64,000 nucleotides of DNA from Canna indica (taxonomy: Eukaryota > Streptophyta > Magnoliopsida > Zingiberales > Cannaceae): assembly GCA_034359265.1 (NCBI GenBank), contig CP136892.1, positions 87,102,001-87,166,000 on the forward strand, in the 5' to 3' direction. Numbering within the stretch: the first letter of the stretch is position 1; each line of letters begins with the position of its first letter. A model generated the notes under the pieces. That model did no database searches. It was not told the DNA's origin and worked only from the letters and a program-made list of their open reading frames with translations. Position numbers and translations under genes: made by a program. Of the stretch, positions 1-13,241 are shown in pieces.

Positions 1-3000
1 TCAACTCAAAATGCACATTAAGGGGGAAAACTACAAGCAGAAAATATTTCCTTATTTACAAAATCTTGATTTTTTTTTCTGGACCAATTTTTCCGGAGTT
101 TGCTTTAGCAGCATTAAACACTTTTAGAGTAATATAATACACAAAAACTTACTGGTATTAAAATTGTTCGGAATATGGATAAGCATATTCAAGGTACAAT
201 TGATAAAGAGTATCACATACAGGATACATGGGACCAATTCATTATTAGATGTGTTCCTTTTTCATCATTGTGAATTGAGTGGAATGTGTAAGCTGTTATC
301 ATGAAGTTCTTCTCCTACTATTGTAAAGAAGAAAATTTTCTAGTATTTGTATTTATCTGAAAACAGAGAGTTGAAGTAGAGACAAAAGACAAAGGCATGA
401 TATAATACTTGACCTACCAGTTTTCTATTCTTCATACTAGTGCTGGTTTATTAATAGTCTTTGAAAGCATAAGCTACACAAACCCAATTATTCCATAAGG
501 TTCTAGGCACAAGCTTTTAGCCCTACTTTCTCACTTATCTCAGTAAAGTTGACACCAAGTCACCAACCTTAGGATTTGGCTAAATATATCTTTCACGTTG
601 CATCTACCTTCCTACTCTCATTTCCATGTCACTATATTTGCTTCCAATTACTGCATTCTGCCTTATTGAGTCTCATAAAAAAATTCTATAACCTGTTTGA
701 TACGTTGATCCCACACAGCATGTGACTTTGAGGGCCAGATTCTTCTATATTAATTGCTGCAGAAGTTTTCTGCATTATTTTTGTCTTCACTCTTTGCTTC
801 TGGATGCCATTAAATTTCCAATGTTTTATTTGAAGGATTAAAACAAGGACATCAGCATCACAACTTGCTGTTGTTTCTTCTATCTGTTGAAGTCATTCCA
901 TGAATGCAAGGAAATATCTACTCAACCAGAAACTGAAAATAAGATCAGAATAATGCTGATATTTCCTTTAACCATATCGATCTCACCATCTGATATATGG
1001 TGAGGAATTCAATTGGAGGTAAATCAAGCATCCGACTCCTTGTTGCTTTCTCCACTTGTATGTAAAATTCATGAAGCATTGTCATATTAGTTCAATGCAT
1101 TATTGGAAGTTTTATTAATAGAAGGGAAATGATAAGATGTTTATTGCCTACCATCCACTTCATTGCTTTGTTGATTCTTGTTAATCTTTCTGGGCCACAC
1201 TGGCTGGATTGATTGGGAAACCTGATCCATAGACCATAGGCCTTTGTTTAAAGAAAAGGCAAAAAGGAACTCCTTTTCTTTTCATGTTACTGTTGCTTAC
1301 TCTGTTTTCTTCTGATTGCAGATACTGTTATCTCAATGTCTATATATATTGGCACTTGGTAGGTGCCTGATGCATTTTCCCTAGTAAGCTAAAAAATTTA
1401 TTTTGGAGTCCTCTACAATATTTACTCTTACTAAAACACTGATGGTTTAAAAAAATCAACATATGTCAATAGTTCATGCAATTCAAAAAATTATTGGGCA
1501 TAAAGAGTAAAGACAGAACTATCCATGCAATAACTGTAATAGTCGCATGAAAAATTAATTAAATCAAGAAATATTTCTCTTACTTATCTGAAGTGTTTTC
1601 TAGAAATCTACTTAAAAGTTAATTTCTATATGCTGTGCACTAATTACCATTGCCTTGTTCTACTGAGGGTTTTACTTTGCTTTTTCAAATGATGTTTTTT
1701 TGTCTTTAGTTTAAGTGAGCTTGTGTTCTCACGATCAAAACCTGTTTTAGATGGACCACCTCGACTTTTAATTGACTTTTTTTTTTCAATTTTTTTCCCA
1801 TTAGCTTTACTTGGTCGTAAACTACATTTCAAAGCCTACATGTCCTAGCATGTCAAATTTCAATACTATTGCACACACATTTCCAAGTATTTTAGGCTGG
1901 GGTCGATGATATAAATTATGAATTTCTCCAAGTCTCATTTTGAGTTTGTTATTTGATTAATTACAGAACAATTATATGTAGATGTTAGACTTTGACCCTA
2001 ATAATATATATCTTTATATTGGTCATTGTCATATTCTTTTCTTCTATTGCTCCATTTGATGGATTAATAATATTTACAGTATCTGGGATTCCTTTCCTAA
2101 CAAATAATTTACATTATGTAACTCTCCTAACATGAACCTTTACTTTATCTCCATCCTCATCAGCTTCCACTTGTTTAAACATATGACCCATGGACATTAA
2201 ATGCTGCTTCGGTTAGCCATTATTGCTTATTATATTACACTTGTTTGCTTACATGCCATGGAATTAATTCCAAGATCTCTGATCCCACATGGTCATTGGA
2301 CGTCTTATGTCATGCATTACTCAATACAACAGCTGTGTTCCAACCCAGCATTAAATGCTTCCAATCCCTGTTTTAATGAGCAATTACTATTTAATCTTCT
2401 ATCATATGTATTGCATCATTTGCTTGCATGCCACATCAAGGACAATGTTCTATTCTACTTGATCTCCGGACTCGTGGGTTCATAGACAACAGGCAACCAA
2501 CTCATCACTAATAATCATTCATTTGTGCACTAATTTAATCCTCCCAACAACTGAACCAAGTGATATCTTCTTTTCTTAACTGTGTACAGCCATTAAAAAA
2601 GTCAAGGAACATGGATTCCGGCACATCAATTACATCTTAGTTAAACCTAGCTATGTAATCAGTTAACTAATCTGCAGTAGTTTTTTTTTGTCATGGCCAT
2701 CAAGGGGTCTGAGAAGGTACCTGTTGGTTGATATGTTTAACCTTGTTCTTTTGTTTATGTTCAAAAGAAGTAAGTCATTCCTGTGCGACTACATGTAAGT
2801 ATTAACCAGAGCTGCTCCCCCGATAAGTAACAATTATTGAGTGATATGGTTTAAGGTTTCAATAACATGGGCAAATTAATTGCTCCTCCATATATTATCT
2901 GATGATCTTATAAATAAATTGAATCTTTGATGAACCGACTCTTTCATGAAGGAGTGATCACCTATTATATGCAGTAACAGGACAAGTAGTGGCCTTGCCT

Positions 3001-3751
3001 GGATCTTGCATTATTACTCTTTATTATTACACTCAGCAAGCAATAAAGCATGAGAGATTACTTGTATAGTTTGCTTCAGCAAATAATAATGATTTCCCTA
3101 TACGCATGAATGGCTGTTCATGCATCTGATGTGTTACTGTTACCTATATTTTTATATATATTTGCCCTGTGAGTATATGTGGAGGTGATTTCCATGACAA
3201 CCTTGGTCATTGGCTCATTGCATTGAGCAGCCTTACACAATGCACAGAAGGCTGCTTTGGAACTCTCTTTGCTAAAGAAGTATGCAATAATCCAAAGCAA
3301 ATTAAATATGCATTGCAAGTTCTTTTTTGTCTATGTATATTCTGCTTATATACATGCATATGCATCAAAAACCCCCCATAAAACGGAGATAATCATGATG
3401 AAAACAAATGGCACATAGTATATAGGTTCAGAAAATGGATTAATTAAATTTATACCGGGTGAAGTGCATTGAACTCACACCCCATGATGTATTTATCTCT
3501 CTTTAACTTTGATAAGAGATAAACACATGCTAGAGTACGAGTTCAGCAAACTCAAACACATGTTGGGGTACGAGTTCAGCGATTTGATTTGGAGTTTAAA
3601 TGGTTATCTGTTGCATTTCAATATTATGGAAATTAAACACCAATAAAAAAGGGGGACACTGGACACAGCATTTAAAGCTCGATTTTGTGTACAAGTTACT
3701 AGCTTGTCTTACGATCATAAATCTGATGGTGCCTAAAACAGGTGTATGGGC

Positions 3752-3757
3752 CACGTG
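3752..3757. promoter_or_regulatory. G-box CACGTG upstream of the RSL bHLH gene
   Basis: A palindromic CACGTG lies about 430 bp before the start codon and about 290 bp before a TATA-like motif. G-boxes are bound by bHLH and bZIP factors. Function here is inference from position only. Confidence 0.35.
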
Positions 3758-3844
3758 ACGGATGTAGCTGGAGATGTGCAAGTGAGGAGAAGGAGGAACT
3801 CACACGGGAATCTTCGACGACGTGGGAGTGCGACACTTCCGGCG

Positions 3845-3870
3845 TCTCTCTCTCTCTCTCTCTCTCTCTC
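3845..3870. repeat. (TC)13 microsatellite
   Basis: Uninterrupted TC dinucleotides on the plus strand. CT-rich tracts are common just upstream of plant transcription starts, and this one lies about 175 bp before the TATA-like motif of the bHLH gene. Confidence 0.9.
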
Positions 3871-4044
3871 ATCCATGCCAGCTGACAAGTGCTTGTGATT
3901 AAGCTCCATTAATTCAATGTTGATAGTATATATAGAATTTAATGAACCCCCATGTGGATCTTGTTTCATTTTATAATAGATATACATACATCACCTTGTA
4001 TGAGATGAGCTGCAAGCCACAGCTCCATCGATCCCATGCATATC

Positions 4045-4053
4045 TATATATAA
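4045..4053 (+). promoter_or_regulatory. TATA-box-like motif of the RSL bHLH gene
   Basis: TATATATAA lies 130 bp before the start codon at 4183. Typical plant spacing would put transcription initiation near 4075-4085. The region is AT-rich, so chance occurrence is possible. Confidence 0.45.
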
Positions 4054-4182
4054 CTACTTAGAAGCTCAAGTCCTCGCCAATTGAACCAACTCCTCAATCT
4101 TCCTCCTTTTGCTTTCGATCCAGGTTTAAGCCGCCCCCTGTTCTCCCTTAATTATAGTAAGTCTTCCTCTCTTTCTCTGTTT

Positions 4183-5675
4183 ATGGCATTAAGTACAAAA
4201 GATCGAACACTGGAAGGCGGCTCGCAAGCATGTCCCTTATACGGAGGAAGGCCATCAATCCAAGAGCTCAACTATTCGCCTTCGCTTGAGCTGTTCAACT
4301 TCAAGGGCCACTCTAATAATAACATCATGCTTCAAGAGGGCGAAAGGTCTGATTCCTTCGGTAGCTATTCCAGCGGTCTTCTTCCTTTCCTTTCCGACCC
4401 CAGCAACTCCTCTTGCACTACTTACATGGTCGGTGCGGTGAATTCGCCACCGCAAGAAGCCCTATCTGTCCTCAGCAACAAAGCTACTGCCGAGCAGTGG
4501 GCCTACTCGAACGCTACTACTTCAGTGCTCAGCTTCGAGCAAGGAGATCAGGAGGACGAGTGTGCTGCGTGGATCGATGCCATGGATCAAAATTACCAGC
4601 TGAGTCATCCACTCGACGGCAAGCTTCGAGCTGCTGCTGCTGCCGCTGCCGACTTCAGCAGCAGGCTGATTCAAGGGCAAGATTGTTTTGAGGTGGGAAG
4701 TGGTTTAGTTCGAAGTCCTGCGAAAGACAAGCGGCAAGGGAAGGATCGGTTTGGGTTGATATGCCCAGGTGCAGTTGATGGCCTTGGAGAATTAGCAAGC
4801 ATCGGACAAGCATCAGCTCTGCAAAAGCGCCGATACACAGTATGATTCATACTTAGCCTTAATTCATACTAAAATTGAACTGAGTTAAAAGGGACAAATT
4901 AATAAGAAATTAGCTACCTACCATATATGTAAAGATTAGGCACAATAATTTGATTAAACTTGGTTAATTATATATGTTTAATCGTTGCTGAAATTGCAGG
5001 ATGCATGTGATATGCCAAGTCCCAAGAAGCAGTGTGGAAACACTAGGAAGAGCAAAGACAAGACTAGTCCAACCAAAGATCCTCAGAGTATTGCAGCTAA
5101 GGTAACTTGCTAGCTAAGCATAACAAATAAATATCTATCTGTGGTTTATTATTTTCCTTTTCTGTTGTAATTAAGAATAATTAAGTTAAGTAATTCGTGG
5201 ATCATATTGTTTATATTTGATACATACAGAACAGGAGAGAACGGATCAGTGAACGCCTAAAAATTCTGCAAGAGCTTGTTCCCAATGGCACAAAGGTCAG
5301 TTTAATTAATTTCCATTGCAATTATGTATATGAATTATCTGAGTTAATTAGAATTACTTACAGTTTCCAGAACAAACTTAATATATATATATGCAGGTTG
5401 ACTTGGTAACCATGCTTGAGAAAGCAATTAGCTATGTGAAGTTCCTCCAACTGCAAGTGAAGGTGATGCCTAACTAGCCTCTCTAAATATATATATTGAC
5501 CATTTAATTTGACACAAAGTAATTAACTCCTAGATATGTATGAATGCAGGTGTTGGCAACTGATGAGTTCTGGCCGGCACAAGGGGGAAAAGCACCGGAT
5601 ATTGGGCAAGTAAAGGAAGCCATTGATGCCATCTTGTCCTCTCAAAGAGACAGGAGCTCCACCTCGAAGCACTGA
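4183..5675 (+). CDS. bHLH transcription factor, class I RSL (RHD6/RSL1-like)
   Basis: Predicted nuclear transcription factor of the ROOT HAIR DEFECTIVE SIX-LIKE family, which specifies root-hair and other tip-growing cells. Five in-phase coding exons: 4183-4839, 5000-5101, 5230-5295, 5397-5462 and 5550-5675, all with GT-AG introns, giving about 338 aa. The N-terminal 219 residues are poorly conserved, with a Ser-rich and an Ala-run segment. The basic region and first helix (KNRRERISERLK, LQELVPNGTKVD) and second helix (VTMLEKAISYVKFLQ) span about residues 248-300. They are followed by the RSL-typical VLATDEFWPAQGGKAPDIGQVKEAIDAIL tail motif split here as residues about 298-327. AAKNRRERISERLK and the DEFWPAQGG tail point to class I (RHD6/RSL1) rather than class II RSL2/4. 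The start is the first ATG of the conserved frame; an open extension to 4081 lacks an ATG. Confidence 0.92.
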
Positions 5676-7065
5676 TTAATCTCTTCAGTAAAGCTAGCTA
5701 GCTAGGAACGATCTAAAAGTTGAGACCAATAATTAAGAAGTGTAGTGCTAATTAAGAAGTGCAAAGGAAATAATTATAATATACTAAGAAGGGGAATTAA
5801 ATAATGATCCAAGCTAGAAATTAACGAACAGTTTGGATCTAGTTAATTAATTACTGAAGAGAAAAAGGAAGATCGAACTTCTTTCTTTCCCCCTTTTTTT
5901 GTCTTTTTTGGGGTTTGTGATCCCATGCAAATTATTAAAGGAGCGCGCTGTAGTTTTAATTTGCACTTAATAACAATTATATATTGAGATCGATGTTTTA
6001 GCAAGGTGAAGACTGAAATAAAGTACTGCAGCATTTTCTGGTACACTAATTTGATCAGGATTATTGAATATGTATTTCAATTATTTCTCTTGATTAATTT
6101 TAGATCAAACAGTAACCTGCTGAACATGTATACGTACTGTGAATTATCAATTGTGCTGATGAATATCGAATATATGAATAAAAGAACAAATAAAGCTGGA
6201 TTTGAGATCTAAAAATTAAAGTCTCGTGCAATTAATTAATCTTCTGCTATGGTTATAACTCACATAATTAACATTGGTTTCTCATGGCCGACAATTAAAT
6301 AAGCTATAAATGTCAAATAGAAAACTAATCTTTAAATTATTATGTATCTTTTGACCTTCATCAAATCATGGTAGTGTGGAATTAATATATACTTCCATAA
6401 TTAGTAGACTATATATTAAAACTAGCTTGTTCTTTAACCTAATTCTGGGGAGGACACTAACTGTGGATCACAACGTGACGGCCTGTTCTTTCTTAGCTGA
6501 TATTATATTTCATATCATCTCATTTGATTACATTTGATGTACAAATGACAACATCCATTTGTAGTTGACTTACATAAAGGCAAGGAATGATGGGATTGCA
6601 TGGTGGAAGCTTCAATTAAGTTCACCTACGTATACGCACGTGTGCATTAATTCCAGCTTCACATGCATATCGATCAATTAATTAAACAAACATGAATGAA
6701 GAACAAAATTAACCAGATGGCATTAAATGTGTAACCATCACGATCAAAATTAACAATAATTAGACAAAAAAAAATAGTACTCCAATTGTATACTGATCAG
6801 CATATGAAATTTGTCAGAAATGACTAATCATGATTTAATTAACAATATGATCTCAGTTATCTATAAATAATAGATCGATTTAATGGACGGTTGCATAAAA
6901 TGGGAGGGAAAGTATGAGAAAATTAAGAGAAGCGAGAAAGAAAAGACTGAGAAAAATTAAAGAACTGAAGAGAGACTAGAGAGAATAATAAATAAATAAA
7001 TAAAAGAGCTTTCTGATTGATATATATGTAGTCGTGAAATTGTAATCAGAAAAAGTACAAATACT

Positions 7066-7067
<2 letters not shown>

Positions 7068-7102
<35 letters not shown>
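7068..7102. repeat. (AT)n microsatellite
   Basis: About 17 uninterrupted AT units in intergenic DNA. Confidence 0.9.
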
Positions 7103-7104
<2 letters not shown>

Positions 7105-8984
7105 TTAGTGTAATCCCTTAACTTTATTGTGTCAATGCCATTGCAGAAATCGCATTCCCGAGTACAAACCCTACCCAAAAAAATTAAACGGAAACCCTAG
7201 AAGACGGAGGAGACATGCCATTGATGCATGGCTCTAAACTGAAGACATGTTCTTCCTGGGGAAATGGCGCACGATTGATCGGTAGTGATCCTAATAATGC
7301 TTCCTGTCTGATCTCAATCAATAATGGCAATTAAATCTTGATATTTGTGACGCGTATAATTGGTCCTTAATTTTTTAAATATTGCAGCAACGTGAGATTC
7401 TAGGGTTTTCATTTTATTACAGGAATGCATGGCATATATATGTAACCGAGGGAAGATGACGACATGAGTTCTTCAAAGTTTTATATGTATGGCAATGTGG
7501 TTGTGTGCATAGTGCATTAATTGCATTAATTAGAGAGCATACTTGGTAAGATATTTTATTGACAAGAGTTAGGGTTTTTCTGAACTCTTGTAGGAGAAAG
7601 AGACGATAATGCATGCACGTAGCTAGTCTGGTAGTTAAATTAACCAGCTTGTGCATGTGTTATCACATTCCTCACATGGTTTGACAAATTAATTATCTTG
7701 GCAACACTGCATGAAATGTGCATCAAAATTTCAATCATTTCGGTTTGTTTAAGGGGATGAGAGTTAAGATTTATTTCTAAATATATATGTTTCTTAATTT
7801 TTCATTCAATTCACTTCAAATAAATTGTATCTTAATTATTCAAATCAATGAATAGAGCAGCAGCAACTGATAAAAGAATTATCAGTCACTTTCTTTTGAG
7901 TGTAGAAATATAATACCTCAGTTTAATTAGTCCTACATCGGGTGTATATTAGATGTAGTGTACGTTGGCTTATAAGACTTGATGAATATGTTATCATCAA
8001 TTTTAGCTTAAGTATTTTAAGTAGATCGACTAATAGGTTCGTCGATGAAGTTATTGAGTCAATTATCTCATCAAGCAAAATATATCAATAAAAATCTACC
8101 ATTTAAGGAACCTTAATGAATTACTTGTGTTTGGGGAACCTTCCTCGACAATAGAATACTTCAAATGTGCAAATTTGCTGATCTGGGTGACTAAGGTGGT
8201 CGCCATGGGAGTTGAGACGAGGAAAATGAATGACTTTTGTTATATATATATAATGTTTGGTTGTCATTTTTTACTATTAATCACCATGATTTTTAATTTA
8301 ATTATGTGGTCTTTCAGTTGTGCAATTTTTTTAACTCTTAAAATGATTAATTAATAATTTAATATTATTGTTAGTTGTATTTTATCGGGCGATATCGATA
8401 AAGAGGAGATTCAGTTGATGCCTATATTTAATATTAATTGGTTGTTGATAAATTAAATATAAAAGTACATATAACATACTGGTGCCAAATGTGGCGTATG
8501 GACACTCGAATCTGTTGCCTTTATTTCCAACTCATTTCTATCACTTTTGTCGATGTCGATTTTAAAATATCGACTGTCGTAGGCACTAGTATTCATATAC
8601 TAATGCTTAGATTAATTGTTATATCATTTATTGTAGTGTGTTTGAGTTTATCTTTTTTTGTTTAATTTTTTTAAAAAAGTTATATATTAATTTTTTGAGT
8701 AATTAAATATAAAAACCACATTTGATTGTTCATGTTTTAGTTACTTTTTAAGTTTTGATTTTATGAGTATTTTTTTGTGGTCAAGGAAAACTTCGCTAGT
8801 ACAGGGTGTTTTTTATTACGAAAGTCATATATACAATGTCTTATAATTAAATAAAAAAAGTTTAATAGTTGAATTAATAAATTTTATTATTATTATTTTG
8901 CCAATATAAATTTTATTGTTTTATTGTTAATATATATCTATTTTTTCATCAAATCGTTAGTGGAAATATTTATTAATTATGAAC

Positions 8985-9010
8985 TATATATATATATATA
9001 TATATATATA
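8985..9010. repeat. (TA)n microsatellite
   Basis: About 13 uninterrupted TA units, followed by a short GA/CA-rich stretch. Confidence 0.9.
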
Positions 9011-9441
9011 AGAGAGACACACACCTAAAGTATTTATATAAACATCATCGGGTTGAACACTCGTACATACCTCATAGAACATGCATGATGCATGTCAATA
9101 TGCTCTTAATTTGTTTCAGTTAATCTCATATTCATTATTTGAAATTTCTTCTTACTTGATCATCAGAGCTTGTCTTTGTAGGTCACTACCGGAGCCGTGT
9201 GTTAGAACAAGAGACGCAAAGGCATGCAACACTCCCGACTTTATGCCGAAACAATATATCCTATAATTTGTGGAGTCGTTGAGACTTCAGTGAATTTGTA
9301 TTAATATTTTTTATAGTTGTTCATATCAATTAATTAACTATAGTTAAATAATTTATTTTTATAATTAAGTATTTGTTTTATGAGAAGATATATGCATATA
9401 TACACACATAGTCTTGTAAGCTTTATTAGAAAAAAAAAACA

Positions 9442-9444
<3 letters not shown>

Positions 9445-9476
<32 letters not shown>
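9445..9476. repeat. (AT)n microsatellite
   Basis: About 16 uninterrupted AT units preceded by a nine-A run. It accounts for the Tyr/Ile repeat in the minus-strand open frame across it, which is not a gene. Confidence 0.9.
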
Positions 9477-9481
<5 letters not shown>

Positions 9482-10630
9482 TCAAATTTAAAACGGATAA
9501 ATGTAAACTCAATTGGGCGTAAATTTAAAAACAAACCCAAAATAACAAAAAAATAGAAATAAAATAATAATATAAAAGTAATCAACAAAGTCATTGTCGA
9601 TAACATGTTATTATATATAATCTGTTTATTTATTTTGTACTCTAGCAAGTCAATTACAAATCCAAAGAAGATTCAAATCGAGATGATAAATGGGAGAAAT
9701 ATAGAGCCTATCTAGTTGTATTAATCAGCCAGGCCCAAGCTCTCCACAGAACATGTACTTTCAAGTAACATGGGATTGATCTTCATCAGGTACGTATGTA
9801 CTACAGTAGATCTGTACTTGTGTATGCGACACATCATAATATTTTTTTTCCCCTGTGAAAGATTTTTCTTAATTTTTAATGACTTCCCAACCATGTGCTT
9901 GATGTGTGATATGATATGGTGGACCAAATATTCTTCTAGATCCAGAGTTTGTCTTCCCTTTGGCATGCAAAGCTATGTCATCGCACGTAGCAAACTAGTC
10001 ACTGAATTATAAATGCCCGACGACTCACCTTCCATGGATGTGTGAATTTTTATGTTCTAACTTCTAGCTCATTTAAACCCCAAAAAAATTAGGCCACAGA
10101 AAGAAGTCAACAGACAACTTTCTATATCAGTAAGTGCCAAGTTAATTAGCACGATCTATGACATATTTGATATTCCAACTGGTTGAGTTGTAATGTGGTA
10201 GAATTCATCCAAAGATTTATCATATATTTTTGAAGGAAAAAAGTATCATAATAATCTTATAAAAAAGGAGCATGGTTAGTTATCATATTAGGAATTAATG
10301 ATCCATAATTAGTAGGTGAAGACAATAAATGGTTGACTAAAAAAGTCTATGAACAACAGGGCAAGGAGACTTGGATACAACCTTCAGCTATATATATATG
10401 CAAAATCAGGTAACATTTTCATCCTGTTCATACATCTAGGTTAGAATTCATATCGTACATCATGAAACTACAATGAGTTTGTTTCTAACAGATGTGTTCC
10501 AGGTTATAAAACATAGATCGATATCAACTCAATAACCTGAATCCAGCTCTCAAAATTATCAGCCAGATGTTAATGATATTAATCTATGTTACAACAATCC
10601 ACTAAGCTGATGCTCTACTATTGCTTCGAC

Positions 10631-13210
10631 TCAAGACTTGACAACATCAACTGAAGAAGCAGCGGATTCTACCAGCCTTTGAAAGTTGATTTCAGTTGCC
10701 CTAAATTTGAACTTGTATCCACTTTGGACCCATGAGTTGATGCACATGAAGGGTTGCATGCTGCGGTACGGCAAACAAAACTGCTTCTTGTGTGCATCAT
10801 CGCCTTTACAGGTGAAGAGCTCATCAGGTTCTACTGAGGTCCCCTGAACAGCCAAATAATCACGGGCCATGACAGAGAGACGAGGATAACGCGTGCTGTT
10901 TACCTTCCACCAATCTAGAACATTTGTAGCAATTGGTAGAGGAGATTCTGATAAAAATTGGGATAACTCATCGGCAGCAGTGTTCATACATGCGCGGCGC
11001 CTCTTCCTCGCAATCTCTTCAGCAAAGGAAACAACATTCTCTCCATCTCCAGTTTCCTGGGTGCCATATCCATTGGCCACGACAGGGAATTGGCTGCTGG
11101 GGTAATATCTCGTGAAATAGTTTCTTGCTTCTTCCATATTCTTCTCTGAATTAAGGTTCTCAGGTATGAGTTCCTTTTTAATCCTTGGGTCAAGGATTGC
11201 AGCAATGAAGGTAAAGATGTTATAAGCTTGAGCACAAAAGCCTCTTGCTCTCTTACCCATATCATCAGCTACATTCTTGAGCCAGTCATGGCGACAACTG
11301 TCAATGCAAGAGCTTATTAATTCGAAGACATGGTCCATGAAGAAAAGTACTAGACCAACTGTAGGAACTTTGCTTGTGGATAAGTTAGTTGTTATCTTAT
11401 GAAATGGCTCCAGATATGAATGTAAAATATTAACTGCGGATTTCTCTGTTGCACTCAGCAGCAAGTTTCTGCTATTCAGAGTTTCTTCATGCTTCTTGAT
11501 AGTGTTATCCATGGCATTGGGGGCCTAATTAATGAATATCATGCAGAAATTAATATTTAATCTTTATGAATCAAAGAAAAACTAAGCCAATAGTCAAGAA
11601 AATAGTACCTTTCTCACTATATCAAGCATAGCATAATCACCACTCCATCTTGTTGAGGAATCAAGAGGGAACTTCCATGAACCTTCTTGGTAAAGTGTCA
11701 TCATTTGCTTGAAGTCCTCGGCTATATCAGGGTAGGAATTCAACTCAAGGACAAATTCTCTAATCTTAGATATTATTGGTTTTGGAGTTCTGAGGCCGTC
11801 TTCTATGATTAGGTTCAGGGTTTGAGCAGCACAGGGTATATAAAAGAAAGGCAAATTATGAGTGTCCAGTTCTTCCTTCAGCGCATGACATGCATGAATT
11901 GCCTGTTGACTGTTGTCATTTGTGCAACAGAGAATCTTTCTGTCAATGCTAAAGGTTTTGAGCACCCTCATTATGGCAGCAAAGATATCAGATCCAGTAC
12001 ATGGATAAGGGATACGACAGACATCGAGAAGAACCTTGTGCAAAGACCAGCTGTCATCTATCCAGTGACATTTAACTGACATATAGTAAATTTGTTCATA
12101 GGAACTCCAAAAGTCCAGAGTGATGGAAAGCTTTGAATTTACATTTAGCAGTGATGCCCTTACATCTTCCCGCATACTTCGGAAAACCTCCAGAGTTATT
12201 GCCTGGATCTTATCTTTAGGCCAAATCTTCACTGATGGATTTAGAAACCTAAATGAGTTCAAAAGAAAGTCATCCTCAAAGGTAGCAGGAACAGGTGCCC
12301 CAATGATCCATTTAAGCAGCAACCAGTTCAGATGATCAAGATCAATTGCAGGTTTTACTTGAGGCTGAAGCTTCTTGGTCGTAACAACAGCTTGTTGAAC
12401 TTGTGGGCCAGCAGTATCACCGAGCCTATCATACCCTGGATGACGATGGCTAAGATGCCTACCAAGATTTCCTTCATACAACAGGAAAAAAAAAATCATC
12501 TTTAGAACTATAAGGATAACAGCTCCTGAGATGAGAAGGATGTAGCTACTCTGACCCCTCTAATACTATGGCTACTAGTAATCAGTATATATTATGCATC
12601 AAATGAAAGTCAGAGACAAACCAGTTAAAACAATAGTAGCATCCAAGGACCATTTTACAAGAAAAGCACAAGCAGCAACTATCATTTTTTTGCCCTTTAT
12701 ATCATTTCTTTTCCTAGAAGATACCACATGTTAATGAGTTGCTAATAATCATTTAATTACATAAGCACATAACAACATAAAACCTTATTTTTATGCAGGA
12801 TAATTGGAATATCAACTTGTAATGATAATCTAATGCTGGATTGTTTCTGCCAACATAGAGACCATATCTCCTTGAGTGGAAAAAACTTGGTTTACTTAAA
12901 TTAACATAGGAGCATATTCATTTCATCAACTCTTGATGATAATAGCATGGTTTCAAATACTGTACCGTACCGCCCGGTACGGCCGGTATTTACCGGTTTT
13001 TTGAAAAACCGGTATACGAGATACCCGGTATTGGGCGATACCGGGTATCTCGGTAAATACTGCCCGGTATGACGTAACGGCTCTTTTAAGTTGCTACAGT
13101 GATATATAGTCGTTTGATGCCGGATTTAAAATATTGTATTCATGTATTTGACATTTGAATCTTAAATTTAAGTATTTCTTGATCAATTATGTGTTATTGG
13201 AGTTATTTTT

Positions 13211-13241
<31 letters not shown>

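Larger units (their letters stand above)
1..4000. other. Gene-free stretch upstream of the bHLH gene
   Basis: I see no coding exon with family resemblance on either strand. The open frames here are short, of biased composition and without supporting splice context. The stretch is AT-rich plant intergenic DNA. The only distinct items near its right end are a G-box and a CT microsatellite, listed separately, which probably belong to the upstream region of the bHLH gene. Confidence 0.6.
5676..10630. other. Intergenic region without recognisable gene
   Basis: AT-rich DNA between the 3' end of the bHLH gene and the 3' end of the hAT-derived gene. The first part contains the bHLH 3' UTR. Beyond that I see only simple repeats: AT runs at 7068-7102, 8985-9010 and 9445-9476, and an ATAA run near 6990-7004. 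Open frames are under 105 residues and look like low-complexity translations. Confidence 0.6.

Noticed and set aside
1644..1832. Lys-rich minus-strand open frame
   Set aside because: Composition reflects a T/A-rich tract; no domain, splice context or start context supports a gene.
9334..9648. 104-codon minus-strand frame rich in Tyr, Ile and Phe
   Set aside because: It is a translation of an AT microsatellite and AT-rich flanks, including a YIYIYIY run.
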